From Pseudarthrobacter sp. GA104 (GTDB taxonomy: Bacteria > Actinomycetota > Actinomycetes > Actinomycetales > Micrococcaceae), in the NCBI RefSeq assembly GCF_009741265.1, contig NZ_WOWL01000001.1, forward strand, positions 2,046,001-2,110,000: DNA of 64,000 bases, read 5' to 3'. Positions 53,885 to 62,415 of this stretch are shown here, in pieces. A program made the position numbers and the translations under genes. Within the stretch, counting starts at the first letter, position 1. Every line of letters begins with the position of its first letter. The notes beneath the pieces were generated by a model that was not told where the DNA came from, ran no database searches, and saw only the letters and a program-made list of their open reading frames with translations.

Positions 53885-54044
53885 GAGGGCTGCGTATGGC
53901 ATGTGATGCATCATCTGCGCGTGTGTTCCCCGCCGCGGCCGAAACTCGCCTACTCACAGGTAGCGCCCTCGGTAGCAGAGCTGACTCTTGACGCTCCTCC
54001 CGGATGTTTGGACAATTCCACGCAACTAAGAGTTGGAGGCGGTC

Positions 54045-54644
54045 ATGGTTGGTCAGCGTATCGGTTACGTCCGGGTCAGCACCCTTGATCAGAACGAGAA
54101 ACGCCAACTCGAGGGGCAGGTTCTCGACCGAGTCTTCACGGACAAAGCTTCCGGCAGGGACACTGCGCGGCCGCAGCTGACAGAACTGCTTCGGTTCGCC
54201 CGCGACGGGGACACAGTCGTGGTGCACAGCATGGACCGGCTTGCCCGCAACCTGGATGACCTTCGTGCCCTCGTTCAAGGGCTTACGAAACGAGGGGTAC
54301 GTGTCGAGTTCATCAAGGAGCACCTCGTCTTCACTGGTGAGGACTCCCCCATGGCTAACCTCATGCTCTCGGTCATGGGAGCCTTCGCCGAATTCGAACG
54401 CTCCCTCATTCGAGAGCGTCAGCGGGAAGGCATCGCCTTGGCCCAGCAACGCGGCGTGTACAAGGGAAGAAAGAAGACGCTGACACCGGAACGGGCAGCC
54501 GAGCTGGTCCAACGCGCGGGCAGCGGAATCCCGAAAGTTGTCCTCGCCCGTGACTACGGAATCAGCAGGGAAACGGTCTATCAATATCTCCGCCACGCCA
54601 ACGGAATGCATCCGAAGCAGCTTCCTCCCACGCAGCTCATTTAG
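54045..54644 (+). CDS. Serine recombinase/resolvase (Tn3 type)
   Basis: A 199-residue site-specific recombinase. The catalytic domain holds RIGYVRVSTLDQN (active Ser12) and VHSMDRLARNLDDL with the conserved Arg residues; the E-helix region is NLMLSVMGAFAEFERSLIRERQREG, and the C-terminal helix-turn-helix is PKVVLARDYGISRETVYQYL. GGAGG five bases before ATG 54045 sets the start. No transposase is present, so this is a stand-alone resolvase or the remains of a transposon at the edge of the defence island. Confidence 0.92.
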   Translation: MVGQRIGYVRVSTLDQNEKRQLEGQVLDRVFTDKASGRDTARPQLTELLRFARDGDTVVVHSMDRLARNLDDLRALVQGLTKRGVRVEFIKEHLVFTGEDSPMANLMLSVMGAFAEFERSLIRERQREGIALAQQRGVYKGRKKTLTPERAAELVQRAGSGIPKVVLARDYGISRETVYQYLRHANGMHPKQLPPTQLI

Positions 54645-54690
54645 AGGGCCTACCATCGCGTCCATCCACTCACTGCAAGAATGGCAAGGA

Positions 54691-54712
54691 CTCAGGACAC
54701 CTTTGTTCTGAG
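54691..54712. terminator. Hairpin between resolvase and defence operon
   Basis: A 9-bp stem (one G-T pair) with a four-base loop between two convergent genes. Confidence 0.45.
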
Positions 54713-54720
54713 CGTAAAAA

Positions 54721-56181
54721 CTAGTCGAGAAAATAGGCGTGAACCTTCTCGTCGGAGTCCAAAATTTCGTCTGCAGGCACATCCAGCCGTCGTGCGAGTT
54801 CGGCTGATCCAATGAGTGCGACCTGCACGTCAGGCGAGAAGGCTCGTTCGAGTAAGCCGAGATAGTCGGACATGCCTCGATCCAATTTCTCTATGAGCTC
54901 CTGGTACTCGCCGGCGAGCTGATCGTCGAGCACGCGCTGCTCGCTGAGATAGCGTTCGATCAGCTCGGCCTCTCGCTTCGAGAGGGATGATGCGGCCGCC
55001 TTGTACATTATTGTGCCGACCGTGTTGCCGATAACGGCGCCGAGTACTGGAACTGGGATGAGCGCCTGGCCGACAAAAGACGACAGTGCGCTCACCGCGG
55101 CTTCCAAGGCGACGAGCTCGGAGTTCTCGATGAACTCGAGCTGGTCGATCTCGCCACAGCGGAGCTTATTCGCTTGGTCTGCGATACCGAAGGCGACGGT
55201 GACAATTGAGCTTGCGACGGCCGCTGATGTGGCAGTGAAGTTCGTCAGCGTGTAGATGCTGAGGCCGCGTACTCCGCCTTTGACGAAGCTGAAGCCGGTC
55301 TCTCCTGCGATGTCGATCCAGTCCTGCTCGCTGAACTCTTTGAGCCTCTTGCCTTCGCGACGCTTGGCGGCCACGGCCAGCACGAAAGCTGTACCGCCCT
55401 CAACCGCGGCGGCTGCGAGTGTGGCTTTTGCTCCTTCTTGCAGGTTTGGCAGGCTCTCCTGATAGGCGTTGTCACGAAGTGCCTGGTCGGTAGAACGGAG
55501 GGAGGTTTCCTCGGCCGCCATGGTCGACTCGTAAGCGCCCCTCTGTACCTCGTGGTACTTGAGCGTCGATGGTTCGAGTGTTTCAATACCGATCGATCCG
55601 TCTTGGAAGAACGCATCGATTCGTTGCCAGTCCTTAAAGGAGGGTCCGTCTCCGCTGCGCGACAGGAGCTTTCCGGCTTCCTCGGGCGGCGTGGAGTACA
55701 TCTCCTTAATCACCTCGAAGTAATCAGCGGGTATCTGGTACTTCCCGCCGTTCTGGACGAAGTCGGGATACTTCTGGAGGTGTTCGATAATTGCTCCTAG
55801 GGAGAAGCGGCCACCTGCTGCGACGAACTTTTGCTGGATCTCCACCCCGCTGCGGATTAGGTCCACGGGCCCGTTATCGTTCACCCATTGGTAGACCTGC
55901 GCTTGGCCCAGGATCTGTTGCCGGGCATTGGAGATACCCACCTCCGCGATCTCCGCGATGAAGCCGTGCATTCCGTGCTGTCCGCCGCGATTGGCGGTGA
56001 CCACCTCAAGGTCAATCTTCCGAATAGCTTCATCGATGCTGGTGAGTGCGTTCAGCAGGTTCTCGTCCTGCTGCCTGAAAGAGCTCAGCAGGTCGTCAAT
56101 GCGGAGTTGGTTGAGGTAGTTCACCCATGAAGCGACTGCCTGCTTCTGATTGCTCCTGACCAACTTCGGCAGGTCATCCAT
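54721..56181 (-). CDS. Unrecognised protein in the Hachiman locus, 486 aa
   Basis: The N-terminal half (about 1-165) is helical and holds conserved-looking blocks: TANRGGQHGMHGFIAEIAEVG, VYQWVNDNGPVDLIRSGVEI, SLGAIIEHLQKYPDF and GGKYQIPADYFEVIK. The central part (about 250-400) has several hydrophobic stretches (TLAAAAVEGGTAFVLAVAA, FTATSAAVASSIVTVAFGIA, ALIPVPVLGAVIGNTVGTIM) that could insert in a membrane. The end is a charged helix region. It overlaps the upstream gene by eight bases, so the two are translated together. Lower GC than the surrounding chromosome. Function unknown; an effector or sensor role in defence is inferred. Confidence 0.8.
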   Translation of the reverse strand: MDDLPKLVRSNQKQAVASWVNYLNQLRIDDLLSSFRQQDENLLNALTSIDEAIRKIDLEVVTANRGGQHGMHGFIAEIAEVGISNARQQILGQAQVYQWVNDNGPVDLIRSGVEIQQKFVAAGGRFSLGAIIEHLQKYPDFVQNGGKYQIPADYFEVIKEMYSTPPEEAGKLLSRSGDGPSFKDWQRIDAFFQDGSIGIETLEPSTLKYHEVQRGAYESTMAAEETSLRSTDQALRDNAYQESLPNLQEGAKATLAAAAVEGGTAFVLAVAAKRREGKRLKEFSEQDWIDIAGETGFSFVKGGVRGLSIYTLTNFTATSAAVASSIVTVAFGIADQANKLRCGEIDQLEFIENSELVALEAAVSALSSFVGQALIPVPVLGAVIGNTVGTIMYKAAASSLSKREAELIERYLSEQRVLDDQLAGEYQELIEKLDRGMSDYLGLLERAFSPDVQVALIGSAELARRLDVPADEILDSDEKVHAYFLD

Positions 56182-57145
56182 CAGTCACATCCCGCTCGAT
56201 GCGTCTGCTCAGCAGTGCTGCACACGACTTCGTATTGTTCACGAGGACGCCGAGTTCCTGCTGCTGGGAATCGGAGAGGGAACGGAAGTCGGCACCAAAG
56301 TACGGCAGTGCCTGGCCGTAGCACTTCACCAGCTCTACGCGAAGCGTGGTGGTCTTCTGGAGGAGGTCGTCGATCTTTGCATCATCGCTTTTGACCGACG
56401 CGGTGTTGCGCTTTACAGCAGCAAGCGCCTCCTCCTTTGCCGCGAGGTTGTCGAACTTTTTCTTTGCGAACAACGCGATTGAGGCGAGGAGGGTGGCTCC
56501 TGCAACCGTCCATCCGACGGGGCCGGCCAGCGCCAGTATTGCGCCGCCTGCCGCGGTGCCTCCACCTCCGGCAGCCAATGCGCCGCCCCCAAGCCATGCA
56601 AGAGCGGCGTTGCTCGCAGCGGCTCCGGAGAGAGCTGAGATTGCGGTACCAGTTGAGGCAGTGCCGAAAGTGGTGGCGACCCACATCGCGGCCGTTGGCG
56701 CCACGCTCGCGACTGCAGCTCCCGCGGCAAACCCAGCGCCGGCGCCGGCAGCAGACCGTTGCGCAGCTTCCAGGTCCTTCCGGGCGAACTCCTCCGCATC
56801 CAAAAACTCGGCCTTGTAGTCGCCGATCTCGCCGAAGGAGGTCTCGAACGACTTCGGGGTGTTGGCGATGCTGTTCACCAACAGCTCGACAAACTCGATC
56901 AGGTCCGCCGACCGTTCGCGCTGGCGCAGGAGCGAAAGCCCCTTGTCGCTCATCCCAGCGAAGGCTGCGTTGTAATCCGCTATCGCCTCCTCGTAGGCGT
57001 CCGGCGCCTTCACGGCCATTTTATCGACTGTCTCTTTGGCGGCTTCCTTGACGCTTTCAACCTGCTCGATGAGCTGCGCCGACGCACTCCGAAAGACCTT
57101 GCCAATGCCTTCTACGGCCTTACTCACGTCGACTTGTTCAGCCAT
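56174..57145 (-). CDS. Gly/Ala-rich hydrophobic coiled-coil protein in the Hachiman locus, 323 aa
   Basis: Residues 1-130 are mostly helical and charged, with an apparent coiled coil. Residues about 132-227 form a long Gly/Ala-rich hydrophobic region (AAGAGAGFAAGAAVASVAP, FGTASTGTAISALSGAAAS, AWLGGGALAAGGGGTAAGG, AGPVGWTVAGATLLASIALF) like a glycine zipper, then a basic helix. Such a pattern suits membrane insertion or pore formation. ATG 57145 has GAGGGG upstream. It lies 89 bp after the helicase in the same direction. No known family is assigned. Confidence 0.8.
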   Translation of the reverse strand: MAEQVDVSKAVEGIGKVFRSASAQLIEQVESVKEAAKETVDKMAVKAPDAYEEAIADYNAAFAGMSDKGLSLLRQRERSADLIEFVELLVNSIANTPKSFETSFGEIGDYKAEFLDAEEFARKDLEAAQRSAAGAGAGFAAGAAVASVAPTAAMWVATTFGTASTGTAISALSGAAASNAALAWLGGGALAAGGGGTAAGGAILALAGPVGWTVAGATLLASIALFAKKKFDNLAAKEEALAAVKRNTASVKSDDAKIDDLLQKTTTLRVELVKCYGQALPYFGADFRSLSDSQQQELGVLVNNTKSCAALLSRRIERDVTDG

Positions 57146-57234
57146 CGTCTTCCCCTCAACTGGATTGCGGTTCGCTTCCGAGAAAAGATTATCGATTTGC
57201 CGCTGACAAATCGGGCGTTCACGTGCGCTGTTGT

Positions 57235-59190
57235 TTATGCCTTCCTGGATGTACTGTCGCGTGAACTCATGGCAAGGGACTCGACCAGATCCATAATTTC
57301 CTGTTGCACAAGCACGGGAATATCCATACCCTCGATGTTTCGTCCTCGAAGCCATGCCAAGCACTCTTCGGTAGTCCAGCTATCGGCAGTGACGTACCCG
57401 GCTATGGCTACCGTTGCCGTCCGGGACAACCCCAGGGACATCATTACTACTTCACTTGCGCGCGAAACACCGAGTTCCAGCAACATGGTTATGTCGGGGC
57501 CGTCGGCGATATCATGAACTCCTCGTTCTGCTGCGTAGACCTTGAGGATGTCGTTGTAGCACGACAGATACTTAGGCGCTTGAAACCGTGCCACAGTTTC
57601 AATATCGGCCATGACGTCCCGAATTGCCTTGGCTATGGGCACGTTCCGTCCCGATCGTTGTTCGATAAGTCTTGCGAGCGGAAATCCATGCATCCAATTC
57701 ACCACTAAATTCGCGAGCTGCCACTTGCGTTTGTCTTCTCCGTTTGCTGGTGGCAGGCCAAAGGCCGTTGTCATCATTTGTCCAAGAATCACAAAAGCCG
57801 CCTGATAACGCGGCTTTGCGTCGCCTTCTTCCGGCAAGGCCAGGACTAGGTCGTGAGGGTCTTTTGCGTCGTTGCGGAACTTGGTCAGCAGACGTTGCAT
57901 GGATACTGGGGAGATACCGGCGTGACGAGCAATCAGCTCCTGTGGGAACTCTGCGTCGTTGACGACCTGCTCAACGGCCTGACGTAGCTCGGCCCTATCG
58001 GCATGCGAGGGAAGTTGACTCAGGAGTCCCTCAATGTCGGCTCCTGCTGCATGCTTGGCCGCTAAGTACGAAAAGAGGTTCTCGGAAGGTGAGTTCGACG
58101 ATTTCAGTGCAAAATCATTGCGCACATAGTCGAGAATTGGCTCAGGTCGGAGTACACCCTGCTGCGTAGCAAGACTGAGCTGGGAACGACGACGCGTCGT
58201 TGGGAGATTTGGCCATAGATCAGGGTCGTCAGTATCGATGCACACAATGTTCCCTTGAAACTCTTTCCCCCAGCGCCCCGCTCTTCCTGCCAGGTTCCAG
58301 AAGTCGGCCTCGGACATGGGATTCCCTCTGCCCTTCTGGGGATTCCTGACGAATATCGTCCTGCAAGGTAAGTTCACGCCCTCAAGAAGAGTGGATGTAC
58401 AGACCAGGAACTTGATCTTTCCTAAGCCAAACAGCCGTTCTATCTCCGCTCTAATAGCCAGTGGCATGTTGCCGTAGTGAAAGGCGACTCCCTTTTCCAG
58501 AACGTCTGCGAGGCTATACCGCGGATGAACAGCAGTTCTGACGAGCTCTTGTAGGTTTCGGATGTCTTCGTCCGCATCCACGGATACTGACAAATCAGCT
58601 ATATTTTGGGCAACCTTCTCGGCCTCATCGGCGCCGTTGACGTAAACAATGTTTCCTCCCTCCTCGCCGCCCAGAGCCTGCGCGACATAGGCAAGCCTCA
58701 TTGGAACCCTGGTGGCCCGCTGTAGGAGTTCGAACTTTCCGATGGGGATTATTTCTCCGTCGTGGACTAGAGAAACTCTTCGCTTGGCTGGGGAACGATG
58801 CACTCCCTCGACTCTGAGCAGGTTTTGGTTCACGGTTATGGCTTCAGACACGATGGCGTGGGAATCCACCCCGGCGGGCCGACTCGAAAGCAACAATTCA
58901 GGGTTGGAGCTTAGCGGACTGGCGAAGATGACCTGGGCCCGGGGATTGTCATTCGTGGTCCGGTCAATGACCTGCTGGAGCAAGATACCTCTTTCGGCCC
59001 CACCAAGCCCTTGCGCCTCGTCAACGAAGAGAAAATCAATCTCAAATGGGTGTTGAGATTCTTGGATGAGGTGCAGGCGTTCTTGCGTCAGAACAAGGAC
59101 TCGATTGTGAATCTTGTTGAGGTCGGGGTCCCAAGGCATGACAATGACTCCAGTGCCAGCGGGGACCTCGTTACGGAAGTCTGCGGACAC
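57235..59190 (-). CDS. hamB: HamB helicase, C-terminal part (frame 2)
   Basis: 651 residues carrying the DEAQ Walker B (about 57-60), CTSTLLEGVNLP (motif V) and FWNLAGRAGRWG (motif VI) of a Ski2-like SF2 helicase, plus a helical C-terminal region. The Walker A is in the other frame (59171-59803). An upstream TAG closes this frame just before GTG 59190. AGAGG lies three bases before that GTG, so reinitiation is conceivable. Removing one A from a GGAAAG run would fuse the two frames as ALVEE-VSADFRNEV, exactly as expected for one helicase. Either the gene is mutated, read by +1 shifting, or the base call is wrong. Confidence 0.85.
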   Translation of the reverse strand: MSADFRNEVPAGTGVIVMPWDPDLNKIHNRVLVLTQERLHLIQESQHPFEIDFLFVDEAQGLGGAERGILLQQVIDRTTNDNPRAQVIFASPLSSNPELLLSSRPAGVDSHAIVSEAITVNQNLLRVEGVHRSPAKRRVSLVHDGEIIPIGKFELLQRATRVPMRLAYVAQALGGEEGGNIVYVNGADEAEKVAQNIADLSVSVDADEDIRNLQELVRTAVHPRYSLADVLEKGVAFHYGNMPLAIRAEIERLFGLGKIKFLVCTSTLLEGVNLPCRTIFVRNPQKGRGNPMSEADFWNLAGRAGRWGKEFQGNIVCIDTDDPDLWPNLPTTRRRSQLSLATQQGVLRPEPILDYVRNDFALKSSNSPSENLFSYLAAKHAAGADIEGLLSQLPSHADRAELRQAVEQVVNDAEFPQELIARHAGISPVSMQRLLTKFRNDAKDPHDLVLALPEEGDAKPRYQAAFVILGQMMTTAFGLPPANGEDKRKWQLANLVVNWMHGFPLARLIEQRSGRNVPIAKAIRDVMADIETVARFQAPKYLSCYNDILKVYAAERGVHDIADGPDITMLLELGVSRASEVVMMSLGLSRTATVAIAGYVTADSWTTEECLAWLRGRNIEGMDIPVLVQQEIMDLVESLAMSSRDSTSRKA

Positions 59191-59803
59191 TTTCCTCTAC
59201 TAGAGCCCTAGTGGGTGCAAGATACACAGCAGTGATTCGCTCCCGTTGACGGATCTGCTCCAGGAACCATTCCCGAACAATCCTGGACTTTCCAGCGGAG
59301 GTGGGTGCTGAAACACTTAGCCACTCATTCGCTTTTGCTCCCGCCCATAGCTGTTCTTGAAAAGTATTCACCTCTAGGTTTTCACCTGTTGATAGTGGAA
59401 TGGAGAGGCGCAGCTTGGTACGGATAATTTCCAGCCGTAGCAGTGGTGGAAGCTTCGTCCAGACCTCCGGGTCGACCATGTTCCTTGATTCGGCGAGCTG
59501 AACAGCCCGATGATTTCCCACCCGCTCCAGCAGTGCTGCAGCTGCGTGCTTGTGGCCGGCCTCAGTCTCTACGTCCTCTGACAAGCAGCCTGAAGCGATG
59601 CGCAGTACTGCATTCTGTGCTCGCTCCGTACTCGTCGAAGCGAGTATGCTGGCGCCGAATAGCGTGAAGTTCCAGTCAATTTGATCAGGTTCCGCGTCCA
59701 TCGTGATGACTGGAAACTCTTTACTCAGTGAGTGAAGCCTGATCGATTTCAGCGCAGTGGTGAACTTTCCGGAGTCGAAAACTCGGGCTGAAGCGTCGCT
59801 CAT
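59171..59803 (-). CDS. hamB: HamB helicase, N-terminal part (frame 1)
   Basis: 210 residues. An N-terminal alpha-helical region precedes the first helicase motifs: Walker A SAPTSAGKS (K172) and motif Ia YLAPTRALVEE. The frame ends six codons later with non-family residues SVRRLP. Its ATG overlaps the HamA stop as ATGA, so the two are coupled, as usual in Hachiman operons. It cannot hydrolyse ATP alone because Walker B lies in the following frame. Confidence 0.85.
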   Translation of the reverse strand: MSDASARVFDSGKFTTALKSIRLHSLSKEFPVITMDAEPDQIDWNFTLFGASILASTSTERAQNAVLRIASGCLSEDVETEAGHKHAAAALLERVGNHRAVQLAESRNMVDPEVWTKLPPLLRLEIIRTKLRLSIPLSTGENLEVNTFQEQLWAGAKANEWLSVSAPTSAGKSRIVREWFLEQIRQRERITAVYLAPTRALVEESVRRLP

Positions 59804-60747
59804 GAGACTCCCAACTTCGCTCGTACGGCTTTCCGCAAGGCATCGACATCAGGTACGGGAATGCAAAAAACATCAATCCCGACTTGCACCAAGTTATGCT
59901 GGGTCAGGCGGCGCCCGACGGCCGCCCTCCATCTTTGGACCGCATTGCTCAGCTGCTTGGATTGCGCCGCTTCAAGGGAATCTAGATTCGGGTAGTCCCC
60001 GTGGTCGAAGCCGACCAGGCACGCACCATTCCATCTGACCTTTAGGCGGCGCGGACTGCTCTCGTCGAAGTACTCAAGAAGGTGACTCGCGAGATCGGCG
60101 TGCTGAACATTGAGGTTGTCCCTAACGAGCAGTAGATCCCGTTTGCGAGTCTCCGCTCCGTCCGCGGCGAGGAAGGGAGCGATGCTATCAAAGCAATCAG
60201 TGAAGGCATCAGAACTAGACTTGTATAGTTTTGACTCACCCCAGTACACGTCAAGAATGCCATCTTCACCAAGAGACGCGTGAACGCCGTCGGAACCATG
60301 GACATGCACGTTACTGCTGGTCTTCAGCGACATTTTGGCGAGCAATTGCGGAAGACCCAGTAACCGCTCCATGAGGAGGAAGAGTAGTAGTTCTCCCCCC
60401 TCCCCCGTCCCGTCTGCGTCCACGAATAGCTCCCGGGCCTGTTGCTCAAGTCTAGAGAAGTGGCTTGTGGATCGGGTGCGTTGGAGGTACTCAACAGCCT
60501 CTTCCACCCGTGCCCGTGGAATGCAGAAGTCCATTGCCGCCCTAGCCATCGCTGAAGCCAAGAGGTCAACAGCGGGTGCTCCGCCCGCATCTACAGCTAA
60601 GAAGTGTGTGCGTACTACGGTTCGAGTTCCGTCGAGTGTGGTTGGTATTTCATACTCTTTCAGCAGGTGCAAAAACTCGTTTGGGTCGCCCCTTACTAGT
60701 CCTGCTAAGAGGTCGGAAAAGGACCCCTCAACGGGTGCGGAACTCAT
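59800..60747 (-). CDS. hamA: HamA nuclease (DUF1837) of a Hachiman system
   Basis: A 315-residue protein. DUF1837 features are GELLLFLLMERLLGLPQLLAKMS (about 118-140), HGSDGVHASL (D153) and VYWGESKLYKSSSDAFTD with E171 and K173, consistent with a PD-(D/E)XK nuclease site. In Hachiman, HamA is the DNase held in check by the HamB helicase. A GGGGGA box precedes ATG 60747. It is the first gene of the minus-strand defence operon. The DUF1837-plus-Ski2-helicase pair identifies the system. Confidence 0.88.
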   Translation of the reverse strand: MSSAPVEGSFSDLLAGLVRGDPNEFLHLLKEYEIPTTLDGTRTVVRTHFLAVDAGGAPAVDLLASAMARAAMDFCIPRARVEEAVEYLQRTRSTSHFSRLEQQARELFVDADGTGEGGELLLFLLMERLLGLPQLLAKMSLKTSSNVHVHGSDGVHASLGEDGILDVYWGESKLYKSSSDAFTDCFDSIAPFLAADGAETRKRDLLLVRDNLNVQHADLASHLLEYFDESSPRRLKVRWNGACLVGFDHGDYPNLDSLEAAQSKQLSNAVQRWRAAVGRRLTQHNLVQVGIDVFCIPVPDVDALRKAVRAKLGVS

Positions 60748-61161
60748 CGTGGCTTTCCCCCAAAAAATGACCTTGAGGCCAACACTGAAGGCAGTATCGG
60801 CCGTGAGTGACAGACTTCTTTACATTCTGGAGCCACTCATAAAAAGACGCCCATTGTGACACGGCGCGCACCGAGATCAAGGTTGCGGCGGGTCGTTCGC
60901 TCGGCTCAGTGACAGTCCCTTCTTCTGTTACTAGATGCGGCCACTGTCACTGTTGAGAAGGTCCAGACAGGAGTAGGACCTGAGGAGAGCTCGAGTAGCT
61001 GGATAGCAGCCTCCGGTTGCCGAGAGAGTCGTTCGGTTATCAATCCGTGGACGGCACCGTCGATCTAACTGACGCGGTCGTGGTTAGGAACCGCGGTGTC
61101 CCGACTCGGCAGCTTGACAGAATCTTTATTATCGGCCCTTTGGGGTAGGTGGGGGAGAACC
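60748..61161. other. Gene-free stretch upstream of hamA
   Basis: Roughly 410 bp without a supported ORF. It should hold the hamA promoter (an AT-rich stretch lies near 60770-60850), but no clear -35/-10 pair was identified. It ends in the inverted repeat at 61134. Confidence 0.4.
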
Positions 61162-61172
61162 CTAAAGGGGCC
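61134..61172. repeat. Inverted repeat near the IS remnant
   Basis: GGCCCTTTGGGGT on the left and ACCCTAAAGGGGCC on the right form an imperfect inverted repeat around a G-rich loop. It may be what is left of an insertion-sequence end or a terminator. Confidence 0.4.
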
Positions 61173-61485
61173 CTTTTCCAGGCACCATCGGTAGTGTCTC
61201 TCCCAGCATTCGTACTCGGAGCAGCTTGGCCAGGGCCAGGTTCACGGCGGTGAGGTCCAGGACGGCCGGGTCGAAACGCTCATCGGAGCCGTCGCGTCGG
61301 CCGCCCATGCGGCGTGTACGGGGTGGCGAGGATGCGAAGGGTTGGCCAAGGCACCCACGATCTCTTCATAGCCGGGAAGTCCTCCTGGGTCTTCGAGCCT
61401 GCCGCGCCGGAGGACTGTCGTCGCCCGCAGGGCCGCGGGAAACCAGCGCGAGCCGGTGCAGCCGGCTGTCGCCGAAGTCGTGTTC
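61162..61485 (-). pseudogene. Decayed pRiA4b ORF-3-like (IS1096-associated) gene
   Basis: Minus-strand fragments in different frames follow the order of a pRiA4b ORF-3-like protein: EHDFGDSRLHRLALVSRGPA, then LEDPGGLPGYEEIVGALANP and SHPRHP, then DERFDPAVLDLTAVNLALAK. At least two frameshifts break it and the N-terminus is missing. In Arthrobacter such genes ride with IS1096-type elements, so this marks former insertion activity at the island's right edge. Confidence 0.7.
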
Positions 61486-61637
61486 TTAGAGCGCTCCGCT
61501 GGAGCCCAGCGCGAGCAGCTGTTCCAGGAAGCAATCCTCATCAGGCCGGAACACCCGACGGGACGGTTCAGCGCCAGGAACGCCCGGAATAGCAACCGAG
61601 GCGCGTCCGCAGGGACGGCCCGCCAGGAATGCGACAG

Positions 61638-62300
61638 CTAGTACTGAGGTGCGCCCAGGCGTCCCAGCCTTGCGTTGCGGGTGGCAACACTTAGGGCAAA
61701 CCTGACGAGGTAGTCATTGAGCTGTATGGATGCCCGCTGGGCGGCTTCTGCGTCTCGAGCCAGGATTGCGCGCAGCAGCTGCAGGTGCATCCCCTTCCCT
61801 GCCCGCACTTCTTCAACGGCATCAACAACATGGGCCAGCCAGAACCGTCTGGACAGACCCTGCAGCGGGGTCATGGCATCACCCAGGTACTCGTTATGGG
61901 CTGCTTCACAAAGCATGCGGTGTGTCGCCCGGACGGCCCGGACGTAATCCTCGAGGTCGTGGATGTCTGCCAGCTCCTCGGCGAGTGCCTCAATGCCGGC
62001 GAGTTGGGCAGTGGTCGCCCTTTCACAGGCCAACGCCACCGCAAGAGCCTCCATGGCCCTGCGGACCTCGAGCCGCCGGAGTTGTTCATCCACCGAATTC
62101 GCCGGGATCTCGATCCCCCGACCCGGCCTGATGCGGACCAAGTGGTCCCGATCCAGACGCTGGAGAGCCTCACGCAGGGGCGTCCGCCCAAGCCCGACCT
62201 CCTCCACCAATCCCGCTTCCGTATGAAAGGTGCCCGGCTCCAGCCGTCCGGTTTCGATCATTTCGGCAAGCAATAAATACGCGTCGTCAGCCTTCGTCAT
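61638..62300 (-). CDS. GntR-family (FadR/FCD) regulator
   Basis: A 220-residue regulator. The winged-helix part is TEAGLVEEVGLGRTPLREALQRLDRDHLVRIRPGRGIEI; the C-terminal FCD domain has metal-ligand-type residues around RATHRMLCEAAHNEYL and a second His in the last helices. GGGGAG lies before ATG 62300. It is divergent from the flavin-reductase/MFS pair and probably represses it in the absence of an organic acid or aromatic ligand. Confidence 0.88.
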   Translation of the reverse strand: MTKADDAYLLLAEMIETGRLEPGTFHTEAGLVEEVGLGRTPLREALQRLDRDHLVRIRPGRGIEIPANSVDEQLRRLEVRRAMEALAVALACERATTAQLAGIEALAEELADIHDLEDYVRAVRATHRMLCEAAHNEYLGDAMTPLQGLSRRFWLAHVVDAVEEVRAGKGMHLQLLRAILARDAEAAQRASIQLNDYLVRFALSVATRNARLGRLGAPQY

Positions 62301-62347
62301 CCCACTCCCCTTCCATTCCAGACTACACAATAGACGGCCGCATACTC

Positions 62348-62377
62348 TTGATATATTCCGCATATATGCTCTACGCT
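62348..62377 (+). promoter_or_regulatory. Candidate promoter and operator for the flavin-reductase/MFS genes
   Basis: TTGATA (62348-62353) and TACGCT (62372-62377) are 18 bp apart. The perfect palindrome GCATATATGC (62360-62369) sits in the spacer and may be the GntR operator. Confidence 0.45.
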
Positions 62378-62415
62378 GAGGGTGTAGCAGTGATCCCCAC
62401 CACATGGAGAATGTC

